The translations under genes were made by a program, and so were the position numbers. DNA of 64,000 bases, taken from Nitrosomonas sp. GTDB taxonomy: Bacteria; Pseudomonadota; Gammaproteobacteria; Burkholderiales; Nitrosomonadaceae. The notes under the pieces are model-generated. The model did no database searches. It was not told where the DNA came from and was given only the letters and a program-made list of their open reading frames with translations. Location: assembly GCA_024281995.1 (NCBI GenBank), contig JAMWZW010000007.1, positions 1 to 64,000 on the forward strand. Direction: 5' to 3'. Of this stretch, positions 9,995 through 19,351 are shown in pieces. How positions within the stretch are numbered: the first letter of the stretch is position 1; the number at the start of each line of letters is the position of its first letter.

Positions 9995-10491
9995 GCGATT
10001 TCATCCTCCTTGATTTTGATGAATGACGCTCTTTACTTTGTTGCTTGTATTCCAAATCAAAAGAACATAAATCAATCCATTGCTCGCTGCCGGGCGGGAA
10101 CACTCACAGATACATTGAAAATTCTGTAATTTGCGCGAGACAATTTCTCCACCCGGAAAATAGTCTCGTTGCAAAACCGCGGAAAATCGCACGTTAATTC
10201 AATCCGCCATTTCAACAAAATGATGCGCTTGCGAAAAAGGGTAGTCAAGTAATATGAATAGGATATTTGATTAGAGAAACGTTTCACGAAGATCATGGCA
10301 TATACTCTTACTGGCCATACCCATCAGTCACTATTGATCCGGTCCATAGTGCCAGTTGATGCGATCATAGGCTCCAATGCATTATTATCAAATGCTTGCG
10401 GTTATCTCAGTAACAACTCTTTGCTATTGACGGATAACGCAGCGTTTATCTATGCTACGCTGGTTAAAGAATGCGTACTCAGGAGTTATCA
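9995..10491. other. Intergenic region between divergent gnd and DUF4156-like gene
   Basis: About 500 bp without a convincing gene. It separates gnd (minus) from the small secreted-protein gene (plus) and should hold both promoters. Short open frames exist on both strands (for example 10295-10495 plus) but have neither ribosome sites nor recognisable sequence. No tRNA, strong hairpin or repeat was seen. Confidence 0.5.
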
Positions 10492-10869
10492 ATGAATTTT
10501 TCAACACTATTAAATAAGGCAATCAGAGCGGCGGTGCTTGTGCTGATTATCATAGGTAGCGCTGAAATTTCAGCACAAAAGAATGAAGCTAAAACTGTTA
10601 CCATCATGGTTGGCGAGTCTGGTTTTGATGGATGCGAGTTGCTCGGAAAAGTAAAAGGTTCATCAAAAGACGATCCACCCGATGCAGGTGAAGACAATAC
10701 TCCCTATACCGAACGACTAATCAAGGCGCGGAACAATTTAAGGAATGCAACGCACAAGTTGGGGGGAAATACCGTACATATCATTCATGCCAATAACTCT
10801 GGTAAGTACGAAATTCCAGGGGCAGACAAAGAAATTATATTTATCGGCAATGTTTATCGCTGCGATTAA
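10492..10869 (+). CDS. Small secreted protein, DUF4156-like
   Basis: A 125-residue exported protein. The ATG at 10492 has AGGAG eight bases upstream, so it is preferred to the ATG at 10471. A signal peptide occupies residues ~1-29 (hydrophobic LVLIIIGSAEISAQ). The mature part has a cysteine in GCELLGKVKG, a helical LIKARNNLRNATHKLGGNTVHI segment and a last cysteine in IGNVYRCD; this C-E-x-L-G ... A-x-x-x-G-G-N ... Y-x-C pattern resembles the DUF4156/YjeI family of envelope proteins, with one probable disulphide. Function unknown. It is flanked by unrelated intergenic DNA and seems to be a single gene. Confidence 0.65.
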   Translation: MNFSTLLNKAIRAAVLVLIIIGSAEISAQKNEAKTVTIMVGESGFDGCELLGKVKGSSKDDPPDAGEDNTPYTERLIKARNNLRNATHKLGGNTVHIIHANNSGKYEIPGADKEIIFIGNVYRCD

Positions 10870-11151
10870 TACAACGATTGTAGCTGGAGATGGAAGAATA
10901 TCCTGCGGATAATACATAATTCACTTCTGGCAAATTACCTTAAATTTATTGCCCCAAATTTGAGCAAGTTTGTTGTGATTTGTCAGCGATGTTACTATGC
11001 CACTGTCTGGAGCCATTTTCATTCCTGTTATCCTAATCCAAAAGCAACTGGTTCAAATAACACATGGAAGCCGCATTACCATGCTTACATGGCTCGCAGA
11101 TTTTTACTTGATATTTAAGAAACATCCTTTCTATTTTTTATGAGGTGACAA

Positions 11152-11496
11152 ATGAATAAACTGATTTTATTGCTTTCTATGATTTTGCTGTCTTTTCTAC
11201 TGATTAGTTGTTCGGGACAACAGGGAAGTGCTGAGAAAATAGGCAAGGAAATCGATCAGTCCATCGAGAGCGGTAAAAAAGCTGTTGAAAGTGTTATTGA
11301 AAAAACGATTGAGAAAATTGAAGAAATTGGAAATGCTAGTGAAGAAACTGCTGACCAAGTTGGTAAGAAAATAGATGAAACACTTGACGAAACCACAAAA
11401 GAAATTGAAGCGGCAAGCACTGCGATAAATGAAGAAGCCGAAGAGGCAGCCGAAGAAATAGAACAAGCGGTAGAAGAAAAAACCACCGACAAGTAA
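11152..11496 (+). CDS. Acidic helical lipoprotein
   Basis: A 114-residue predicted lipoprotein. Residues 1-20 are a signal peptide ending in a lipobox (LLIS-C, cysteine 20). The rest is nearly all Glu, Lys, Ala, Ile and Thr without aromatic residues or prolines and should form a continuous amphipathic helix; IEKTIEKIEEIG and DETLDETTKEIEAAS show the rough heptad/11-residue periodicity. This composition recalls LEA-like or Lpp-like envelope helices but there is no assignable family. The ribosome site GAGGTG precedes the ATG. It converges on the OmpA-type gene, with a GC-rich hairpin between them. Confidence 0.7.
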   Translation: MNKLILLLSMILLSFLLISCSGQQGSAEKIGKEIDQSIESGKKAVESVIEKTIEKIEEIGNASEETADQVGKKIDETLDETTKEIEAASTAINEEAEEAAEEIEQAVEEKTTDK

Positions 11497-11523
11497 GCGA
11501 TAAAAAGCTTCCGTCATTCCATT

Positions 11524-11540
11524 GGCCCGCCGCACGGGCC
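11524..11540. terminator. GC hairpin between convergent genes
   Basis: GGCCCG (11524-11529) pairs with CGGGCC (11535-11540) over a five-base loop. It lies between the 3' ends of two convergent genes, where a bidirectional terminator is expected. The following T content is weak (TTGGCTTT), so intrinsic termination is only probable. Confidence 0.5.
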
Positions 11541-11577
11541 TTGGCTTTGAACTTCAGATAGAGTTATAGAATCAGTT

Positions 11578-12264
11578 CTAATGCTTGGGCGATGCGGGTG
11601 GTGGCGCCTCTGATGCTTTCTGTTGTTCCGTAACGAAGATCTCCACGCGGCGATTATCCGCTCTGTTTTCTGGGGTGTCATTAGCTGCAACCGGTTCATG
11701 AGAACCGCGGCCATCGATTTGAATGCGGTTGATCGACACGCCGTGGCTGACCAGATAATCGCGCGTGCTGGCTGCACGGTTAACTGAAAGCGGATTATTG
11801 ATCGCATCGCTGCCCGTATTGTCGGTATGTCCGATGATCATGATCCCGGTATCCGGGTTGTTTTTCAGGCTGGTAGCAAAATTATCGAGAATCGGCTTGA
11901 AATCGGGCTTAATATCCGATTTTCCGGAATCGAATGAAATATCGCTAGGGATATTCAATTTAAGGCGATTGTCTTCGGTTTGCGAAACTTGCACGCCTGT
12001 TCCGGCGGTTGCGGCTTCCATCTGCTTTTTCTGCGCTTCCATTCTTTGCGACCACAAATAACCGGCACCCGCGCCAAGTGCGGCACCGGAGCCTGCGCCG
12101 ATCGCAGCGCCTTTCCCGCCGCCGATCAGTGCGCCAATGGCAGCGCCCGCACCAGCTCCAATTACCGTTCCTTGCGCCGTGCCGCGTTGTGTCTCAGACA
12201 TCGAGGCACAACCGCTTAATCCCATAATGATGGCCAAAATCAACAAAATTGCCCATATTTTCAT
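11578..12264 (-). CDS. OmpA-family lipoprotein with glycine-zipper region
   Basis: A 228-residue outer-membrane lipoprotein. Lipobox at GLSGC (cysteine ~19); then a glycine zipper (GAGAGAAIGALIGGGKGAAI) that probably inserts in the membrane; then an OmpA-type peptidoglycan-binding domain (residues ~105-215) with FDSGKSDIKPDF, IIGHTDNTGSDAINNPLS, NRAASTRDYLVSHGV and the closing NRADNRRVEIFV. The Asp and Arg that contact diaminopimelate in OmpA domains are present. This order of lipobox, glycine zipper and OmpA domain is that of YiaD. A proline/alanine-rich tail ends the protein. AAAGGAG lies upstream of the start. It probably links outer membrane and cell wall. Confidence 0.9.
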   Translation of the reverse strand: MKIWAILLILAIIMGLSGCASMSETQRGTAQGTVIGAGAGAAIGALIGGGKGAAIGAGSGAALGAGAGYLWSQRMEAQKKQMEAATAGTGVQVSQTEDNRLKLNIPSDISFDSGKSDIKPDFKPILDNFATSLKNNPDTGIMIIGHTDNTGSDAINNPLSVNRAASTRDYLVSHGVSINRIQIDGRGSHEPVAANDTPENRADNRRVEIFVTEQQKASEAPPPASPKH

Positions 12265-12331
12265 ATTTATCTCCTTTGGTTAGTAATGGTTTTTACTGTA
12301 GCAAAAAACACCGAAAAACTTAATTGCAGCG

Positions 12332-15300
12332 TTATTGATTATTATCGCTTAAATAGTTTTTTATATTCCGGGCGATTGTCAGAATAGTCAAAGAAATTAC
12401 CACCCAACCCAAAATGGTATACGCCGCTGCCAGCCACACCCACATTTGCGGATGGTCAGTATTAAAAACTTTCTCCCACAGATACTTGCGACGGCCATCC
12501 CATGTTGTTTCTTTCAGCAACAAACTCCACTCAGCATTTTCTTCCTTCTCAAAAAATGGCTTGGCACTGCGTAAATTACAGAGAATTTCTTGGCGAAAAT
12601 CGACCAGAGAAATGAAAACATCAAGCGCATAAACAAACGGATCGATAGTATCCCCGCATTTTGCTACTGGGACTGTTTGATCCAATTCGATAGGCTGCAC
12701 CGATGAAATATTTTCAGGAATTAAATTGAGTGGAACATAACGTGGTTGACCTTCACTATCCACAAACGGGGTTGAATAGTCCACATTCAGCACCAGGAAT
12801 TTCTTATCGTTATTGACTGTGTTTACGCCCCAAGCGCCAATGGCAAGGCAAATCAAAATGGTTAGCAATGCACGAAAAATCGATAGACCATAATCAAAGC
12901 AAATCCAGTAAATAATTTGAAAAAAATAAACAAACAACCTACCCAATATTCCCCAAATAACAACAGATAAAAATAGCATTTGAGTAAAAAAGACACTGGC
13001 TAACACCGATTGATCTGAAAATAATAAACCAGAGGCAAAATAAGTAATGACTAATACAGCAGGAACGATAAGGAAAATAAAATAATTTCTATCCAATTTA
13101 TCTTGTTCCCAGCAAAAAATGAGTGTGCCCAAAGCGCCAGCTACCATTCCCCACACAACAGGCATCAAATTCTCATTTACCGAAGATGTCATGGTAAGAG
13201 TAGCAATCATAAATACAATTCCGGCAAAGAAACTGAATGCGAGTAAGAAAGAAGGTGTTACACGCTGCGCAAACAGCATGAATTCAATGGAAATTTTGGC
13301 TCTCAGAATGCCATTAAAGTTTGCAATATCCCCGCGCGAACGATAGGCTTTGATTACTTGTGAAAACGGTTGTTGATCGAACGTATAAGGATCCGGAACA
13401 CTTTGCGGATATTGTCGATATAACCACCCTACACGGGGCCTCCAGTTTTGATCGTTAGGGCTATCAAAAGACTTAAATTCAGAATTTTTGTTAAATGTTT
13501 CTCTAGGCGTAAATTCTTCGTAAGATATCTCTTTTTTTTCTATTATTTTCTTTGGTTCTATTATATGAATAAGGCGATTAAAGGAAAATCCTTCCAAACG
13601 AAGAAATATTCCATAATTTAACCAGTCGCCGTTACTTTCAATTGGAAAACGCCATCCATTGCCACGCTTGTCATTCAAGGTTTCTGCATGCGCACCGCGT
13701 AAATCAATTACCGGCAGTTGCATCGGTAAAGAAAATCCAAAGCGATCCAGCCACCGTCTATATCCACCTGTATTTGAATAAAAAATTTCATTCGAGTAAT
13801 GATAAATTTTCTCTTTCATTCCAGAAAGATAGCTTCTTAACCTCTGCCAGTAAGAAGATTTACATTGAGCTGGTTCGCTATGATTATTATTTTTAGGTGT
13901 ATCCGGTAATTTTTGTAAGCTAATTTTAGGCGGATCTGGAAATTTAACGTTATCAACTGTTAGACGTTTTTTGAGTGCTGCTGAAGATGTAACGCCGATA
14001 ACTTTCTCGTCGTTAGCTCTTAATAGTTCTATCTGCATAGGCCGAACTGCTTTTAAGGTTGCATTCTTCCCGCGGCTGTCATAACGGTATGATTCAGAAA
14101 ATTGGAATCGGACGTTAACGCCATCCTGTATAGGTTCATTTTCTACCATTTCGATTAAGCCATTTTTATATATGTGAAAGGTAGCGTTAAAAACGTAATC
14201 CGCATAAATGACATGTGCTTTCGCAATCCAATATTCCGGATTCTCTTTTGTAATTTCAATTACTTTTTTTAGCTTTTTAATTTCATCATTGTCAAGGTCA
14301 TGCGGTTTTTCATAAATATGAAAGGGACCCTCATCCCCCCACACACACTCGCAAAAGAAACGCAAATAATCTTTTACCTGATCATGATTTTCAAGTTTTA
14401 ACTTTCCTTGTTGGTTGAGTTGATGGATCGGTAAGCTTTTACCACCCACTATCACAATTTCTTTAGTGACAGGATTCCACAGACAATCAATTAACCCACC
14501 CGATACATCGCCGTTAGATTTCTGCTCGATATAAACTCTTATCCAATAATAATCAGGATAAAAAGATAATGGTTTTTCAGAGCAAAAAACAACTTCTGAT
14601 TCTTTTTCTTTTTGAAAGGAGGTAGAAAATGGCGCATGTAACTGCTGTGTTTTAATTTCAAGTGATTGTTCCAATTGTTCAGAAAGTTTTGCTGCCATTA
14701 AAGTCCACTTTGGCAGAGCCGGAAAACCATAGAAAGAATTTAATTTTAATTGAATAGGGCGCACAGCCATCAGTGTTGCTTCTTGACGGCTTTGAGCCGG
14801 ATTAAATTTATAACGCGCGTAACAGTATGGTTTGGCAAATTCAAACAGTCTTTCAACACCATCCTGAATAGGATCATCTTCCACCATTTCTACTGAGCCA
14901 TTTTTATTTATGCGAAAGGTAGCATTAAAAACATGATCTGCATAAATGACATGTGCCTTCGCAATCCAATATTGCGGTTTCTCTCCTGTAATTTCTATTT
15001 CTTTTTTTAGCTTGCTAATTTCATCATTGTCGAGTGCATGCGGTATCTCATAAATATGGAAAGGTCCTTGATCTCCCCACACACACTCGCAAAAGAAACG
15101 CAAATAATCTTTTATCTGCCCTTCAGTTTCAAGTGTCAACTTTCCTTGCTGATTGAGCTCATGGACTGGCGCGCTATTGCCACCCAGTATCACAATTTTT
15201 TCAGAAACAGGATTCCACAGACAGTCAATTAAACCACCGGTAGGACGATCATAGACTGATTGTTCGACGTAACAACGCACCCAGTAAAAACCAGGGTAAA

Positions 15301-17218
15301 AAGTCAGCTCATCCGAGAAAAGGGCTATTTTGATTCGTTTGGAAGAAATGCCATATAAACGATCAAGTTGGTTTTGTGCCCATTTTTTGGGCGCCATGCT
15401 GAAACTATCGACCCGATATTTTTTGCTATTTGAAATGACATAGCGTAATGGAGTTCGGAAAAATTCACGAATACGCCCTGTCCAGTTTATAGAATTGGTG
15501 TCAGTATCTCCCAAATCGGTTTGCAGGTGATGGATACGCAACTCTTTTTCGATTACAGCATGTTTTAGTATAAGTCCGCATGAAAAGTCATTAAAACACT
15601 TATTAAGAAACTTAAGGGTATCAGATTGCAGTTCCGCAAAGCTACGCCACTCGTCAGAATTAATTTGATGTACCAGTTTCAATGACCTGGGATAACCTTT
15701 TTCACTTTCAAGATCGCTTGACAAACATAAACTGCCACGCACGCGAATGCCGGTAAGATCCACTGTTTTATGGATGATTGAGTAAAATTCCACATCTCCA
15801 TCCACATTTAAACCAATAAACTCTCCACCTTTTCTAAAGGTAGCAGTCATGGAGGATAAACTTCCAACGTACATATTATTGGCAAAAATGAAACTGTCTA
15901 TATCACCTTCTAATTTGAATTCACCTTTCACTTCACTAGATTCAATTATTAATTGGGATATGTTTACTGGGTTGTTCTCGCTGTAATTTTCAATAGAAAT
16001 TGAAAAATCCCCGCTTACTTTCATGGATCTCAGATCAATAATCTGGTGTAAATTCGTTTCGCTTTTATCCTCTATTTTTAGTTGAAAATTACTACCTATC
16101 GTTGCTGTAGCGAAATTCAATAGAGTATTGTTGATATTATTTTCTTCTTTCCTGAGACAAAAAGCAGGATGTAAGCAATATAAGCCTGTTAAGTCAGCCC
16201 AGCCTTCAATTCTTGCTGCAAGAAAATTCACCTCACCTCGAATAACAGCTTTTGACTGCTTATTATTACTCGACTGATCCGTTTCTATTTCCTGGAAAAA
16301 TACCCCACCTCTGATCCTGGCACCCTGAAAAAAACAAGCCTTATCAAAATATCCCCAGTAAATGCCGCCACAGCCCCAGAAATCGCCTTGCAGGCATAAA
16401 TTCTTGCCCGTGAATTTCCCCAGGAAAGATCCGCTTGTGGCAGATATAACAGAGCCGTCTCGCGGTACATGTCCGCCACGTACAATACAATCCCCGTCAA
16501 TCCTGGCGTTTGACAGGTCTATTGCCGGATTCGACGGATCCCCGGTTAACTCTTTCTTTTCATCATCTTTTGCATCAATTGCCGCCGCTACCATCCGGCA
16601 ACCATCGAGGTACAGTGAACCACCGATCGATGCTTCGGATAGGTCGACTTGACAACGGCCTCTAGGTGTTTTGTGGGAATCAGGTTTTATTTCAAGCGCG
16701 GTTTCATATTTCCACCAGTTCTCAGGGCCGCTGAGTCCAGTCTTACCTTTGTCTGAAACTGGAATGTTTTTAAAAGCTTCATCGATAGCACAGTTGTCGT
16801 TGCTATACTCGGGATTGTCCTTGAAGGATCTGGACTCGGGTTCTTCCCGCGAATAAACATAACCCAGATCAACCGGACCTTCGATGCGGCAGTTTTGCGC
16901 ATGCAGTTCCGTGAAGGCTGATTGCAGTAGGCTTAAGTGAGTCAGATGGCTGCGTTCCAAGCGCATGGGTTCCAGAATAATACAGTTTATCAATTCCAGT
17001 CCGCCAAGCGGCGATCCCTCCGCGCTCAACGTATCGCGCAAATCCAGCGTATCGGTGATGACGGCGCCTGTGATTCTGACGTTATTAATTTTTGGATCTA
17101 ATAACAGTTCGCGAATTTTTTGCGCCGATATCTCGACGAACTCATTGTATTTCTCTAAGAAATTACAATCCTTGCCGATTCTGACATAACTTTCCAATTC
17201 ATCGTCTTTATTAATCAT
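12332..17218 (-). CDS. Giant membrane protein with beta-helix-like N-terminus and internal duplication
   Basis: A 1628-residue protein I do not recognise with certainty. Residues ~40-600 hold scattered short strands of the type IDLSNARIDGDCIVRGG and LTGIRVRGSLCLSS, suggesting a pentapeptide-repeat or bactofilin-like beta-helix. Two ~190-residue copies of an unknown domain follow (about 632-826 and 878-1072), each with GGLIDCLWNPV, DYLRFFCECVWGD and WIAKAHVIYAD. A further beta-helix-like part (IDLRGAHAETLNDKRGNGW) is followed by FSQVIKAYRSRGD, like the segment before the membrane part of some large pentapeptide-repeat membrane proteins. About six to seven membrane helices fill residues ~1310-1625. 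No signal peptide, so the large domain is probably cytoplasmic. The gene is A+T-richer than mutL and the gnd-tkt cluster, hinting at transfer. AAGGAG precedes the start. Confidence 0.85.
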   Translation of the reverse strand: MINKDDELESYVRIGKDCNFLEKYNEFVEISAQKIRELLLDPKINNVRITGAVITDTLDLRDTLSAEGSPLGGLELINCIILEPMRLERSHLTHLSLLQSAFTELHAQNCRIEGPVDLGYVYSREEPESRSFKDNPEYSNDNCAIDEAFKNIPVSDKGKTGLSGPENWWKYETALEIKPDSHKTPRGRCQVDLSEASIGGSLYLDGCRMVAAAIDAKDDEKKELTGDPSNPAIDLSNARIDGDCIVRGGHVPRDGSVISATSGSFLGKFTGKNLCLQGDFWGCGGIYWGYFDKACFFQGARIRGGVFFQEIETDQSSNNKQSKAVIRGEVNFLAARIEGWADLTGLYCLHPAFCLRKEENNINNTLLNFATATIGSNFQLKIEDKSETNLHQIIDLRSMKVSGDFSISIENYSENNPVNISQLIIESSEVKGEFKLEGDIDSFIFANNMYVGSLSSMTATFRKGGEFIGLNVDGDVEFYSIIHKTVDLTGIRVRGSLCLSSDLESEKGYPRSLKLVHQINSDEWRSFAELQSDTLKFLNKCFNDFSCGLILKHAVIEKELRIHHLQTDLGDTDTNSINWTGRIREFFRTPLRYVISNSKKYRVDSFSMAPKKWAQNQLDRLYGISSKRIKIALFSDELTFYPGFYWVRCYVEQSVYDRPTGGLIDCLWNPVSEKIVILGGNSAPVHELNQQGKLTLETEGQIKDYLRFFCECVWGDQGPFHIYEIPHALDNDEISKLKKEIEITGEKPQYWIAKAHVIYADHVFNATFRINKNGSVEMVEDDPIQDGVERLFEFAKPYCYARYKFNPAQSRQEATLMAVRPIQLKLNSFYGFPALPKWTLMAAKLSEQLEQSLEIKTQQLHAPFSTSFQKEKESEVVFCSEKPLSFYPDYYWIRVYIEQKSNGDVSGGLIDCLWNPVTKEIVIVGGKSLPIHQLNQQGKLKLENHDQVKDYLRFFCECVWGDEGPFHIYEKPHDLDNDEIKKLKKVIEITKENPEYWIAKAHVIYADYVFNATFHIYKNGLIEMVENEPIQDGVNVRFQFSESYRYDSRGKNATLKAVRPMQIELLRANDEKVIGVTSSAALKKRLTVDNVKFPDPPKISLQKLPDTPKNNNHSEPAQCKSSYWQRLRSYLSGMKEKIYHYSNEIFYSNTGGYRRWLDRFGFSLPMQLPVIDLRGAHAETLNDKRGNGWRFPIESNGDWLNYGIFLRLEGFSFNRLIHIIEPKKIIEKKEISYEEFTPRETFNKNSEFKSFDSPNDQNWRPRVGWLYRQYPQSVPDPYTFDQQPFSQVIKAYRSRGDIANFNGILRAKISIEFMLFAQRVTPSFLLAFSFFAGIVFMIATLTMTSSVNENLMPVVWGMVAGALGTLIFCWEQDKLDRNYFIFLIVPAVLVITYFASGLLFSDQSVLASVFFTQMLFLSVVIWGILGRLFVYFFQIIYWICFDYGLSIFRALLTILICLAIGAWGVNTVNNDKKFLVLNVDYSTPFVDSEGQPRYVPLNLIPENISSVQPIELDQTVPVAKCGDTIDPFVYALDVFISLVDFRQEILCNLRSAKPFFEKEENAEWSLLLKETTWDGRRKYLWEKVFNTDHPQMWVWLAAAYTILGWVVISLTILTIARNIKNYLSDNNQ
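13990..15330 (-). repeat. Tandem in-frame duplication, period 738 bp
   Basis: Within the 1628-residue gene a domain is present twice, offset by 738 bp (246 codons). A perfect 40-base match (14337-14376 against 15075-15114) and about 100 identical residues of 128 compared show a fairly recent duplication. The outer borders given here are approximate. Confidence 0.85.
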
Positions 17219-17357
17219 GGCTCCTTCCCTTATCTGAAATTTTCAATCAGCCATTAGTATCCTGCATTCAGTTTCCGGATGGTTTGGGATGAATATCTCT
17301 TTTAAAACTACACGGTAGTTAGTCAATTCAGTTCAAACTCAATACCGCCTGCTAGTT

Positions 17358-19151
17358 TTACTTACCGCGCATAAACCACTTATCCAAATCCGCCAGACCG
17401 GCTTCGAACCAAGTGGGTCTGCCGTGGTTACATTGGTCTGCACGCTCGGTATTTTCCATTTCCCGCAGCAGTGCGTTCATTTCTTCAATCGTTAATTTAC
17501 GATTGGCGCGAATCGCGCCATGACACGCCATCGTTGCCAATATTTCATTGCGTTTGGCGGTTAAAATTTGGCTGGCACCGTATTCATGAATTTCTCGCAG
17601 AATATCTCGAGCTAATTGCGCGATGTCCGCATGTTGGAGAGCGGCTGGCACTGCCCGCACTATCAGCGAAGCGGGGGAAAGGACGGCGATTTCAAATCCC
17701 AATTGAGTGAGAATCGCCAAGTGCTCTTCCACAATCGCCACTTCCAGCGTGTCGGCGTGAAAAGTAACCGGGATCAGCAGCGATTGCATCGCGATTTCTT
17801 GCTGCTCGAGTGCTTGTTTAAGCCGCTCATACATAATGCGTTCATGCGCAGCGTGCATATCCACGACCACCAATCCGTTGGCATTCTGCGCCAGAATATA
17901 AATGCCATGTAGCTGTCCCAATGCAAAACCGAGCGGATGAATAGCTTGCTTTTCATCTATCGCAGGGGAAGGGACGATTTTTTCTATCGGCGTGGCAGTG
18001 ACTGGATTTACTGATTCCGGATACGGATATCGATTGCTTTCAGCGCCAAACAGGGTGCGATAGAAATTTTCCGGTTGCGCCGCAATGCCCGGTTTTGCCG
18101 GATTGATTTTCGGATAACTGGGAAATTGCGTAATTTTTTCAGACTGACCGGAGAGTGTTTCTTTATGTGGTGAAGCCAGTGCTTTATTGACGGCATGAAA
18201 AATGAATTGATGCAAGGCGCGCGGTTCGCGAAAACGAACTTCTATTTTGGTGGGATGTACATTAACATCCACATCTTGAGGGTTGATTTCCAGAAACAGC
18301 ACAAAAGCCGGATGCCTGTCCAGATGTAAAACATCGCGATAGGCTTCACGCAAAGCATGCGAAATCAACTTATCGTTAACAAAGCGGCGATTGACAAAGA
18401 AATATTGCATGTCGCGTGATGACCGTGCATAGGCAGGCAGGGCCACCATGCCGTGCAAATGCATAGCTGCTGATTGCTCTGCCACAACTGCCGCAGCCTG
18501 GCTGAATTCTTTTCCCAGTAATGCGGTAATGCGTTGTGCCGGGGTGCCCGCGCGTAGATGATGGCGAGCTTTGCCATTATGCTGCAAAACAAATTCAATT
18601 TCGTTTTGTGATAATGCAATGCGCTTGAAAACTTCATCACAGTGCGCAAATTCGGTGGCTTCCGATTTGAGAAATTTGCGTCTGGCGGGAATATTGAAGT
18701 ACAAGTCATTGACTTCCAGCGTTGTTCCTGAGACCAATGACGAAGGCACTGGTTGTGAGATGGATTTACCATCGACCTGTATCTGCCAGCCATGACTGTG
18801 CTCAGCTTGACGGCTCGCCAGGTTTAACCGGGATACTGCTGCAATACTGGCCAGTGCTTCGCCGCGGAAACCTAAACTGGTAATGTTATGTAAATCTTCC
18901 AGCGAGCTAATTTTACTCGTGCTATGACGCGTCAAAGCCAATAGCAGCTCATCTTTGGCTATGCCGCCCCCATCATCTGCGACACGAATCTGTTTGACGC
19001 CTCCTTGCTGTAACTGCACCGTAATTTTCTGTGCACCCGCATCAACACTATTTTCCAATATTTCTTTCAATGCTGACGCAGGACGCTCAACCACTTCACC
19101 AGCGGCGATCTGATTAATCAATAGTTCGGGAAGCGGTTTGATAGTAGCCAT
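17358..19151 (-). CDS. mutL: DNA mismatch repair protein MutL
   Basis: Full-length MutL (597 residues), the ATPase that couples MutS mismatch recognition to strand incision. N-terminal GHKL ATPase motifs: IAAGEVVERPASALKEILEN, VDAGA, DDGGGI and GFRGEALASIAAVSRL. A variable proline-rich linker leads to a C-terminal dimerisation domain. That domain has DMHAAHERIMYE near residue 433, ACHGAIRANRKL and CNHGRPTW, which correspond to the metal-binding endonuclease motifs of MutL from bacteria lacking MutH; an endonuclease-active MutL is therefore likely. It stands apart from the neighbouring genes and has no clear ribosome site. Confidence 0.96.
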   Translation of the reverse strand: MATIKPLPELLINQIAAGEVVERPASALKEILENSVDAGAQKITVQLQQGGVKQIRVADDGGGIAKDELLLALTRHSTSKISSLEDLHNITSLGFRGEALASIAAVSRLNLASRQAEHSHGWQIQVDGKSISQPVPSSLVSGTTLEVNDLYFNIPARRKFLKSEATEFAHCDEVFKRIALSQNEIEFVLQHNGKARHHLRAGTPAQRITALLGKEFSQAAAVVAEQSAAMHLHGMVALPAYARSSRDMQYFFVNRRFVNDKLISHALREAYRDVLHLDRHPAFVLFLEINPQDVDVNVHPTKIEVRFREPRALHQFIFHAVNKALASPHKETLSGQSEKITQFPSYPKINPAKPGIAAQPENFYRTLFGAESNRYPYPESVNPVTATPIEKIVPSPAIDEKQAIHPLGFALGQLHGIYILAQNANGLVVVDMHAAHERIMYERLKQALEQQEIAMQSLLIPVTFHADTLEVAIVEEHLAILTQLGFEIAVLSPASLIVRAVPAALQHADIAQLARDILREIHEYGASQILTAKRNEILATMACHGAIRANRKLTIEEMNALLREMENTERADQCNHGRPTWFEAGLADLDKWFMRGK

Positions 19152-19351
19152 ACAAATCTGACACTCTAATAATTACCGGTATTATAGTGCGGAAATAAAT
19201 GTCTATTTTATTTTCACTGAAAGTTGTACAGTAAAAATAGAATGTGTTGGTGTGCTGAGATAACTATTAGATGCCGCTTGATAGTTCATCATTACGCTTA
19301 ATTTCTCAAGTGCGTAAAGGATTTAATGGACGGTACAGAGTGACAGAAGTT

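Noticed and set aside
10295..10495. 66-codon plus-strand frame upstream of the DUF4156-like gene
   Set aside because: No ribosome site, no signal or domain pattern, and it overlaps the better supported start at 10492.
14020..15330. Possible CRISPR or transposon-type DNA repeat
   Set aside because: The repeated DNA is a coding duplication in frame inside one gene, with amino-acid conservation and no regular short spacers.
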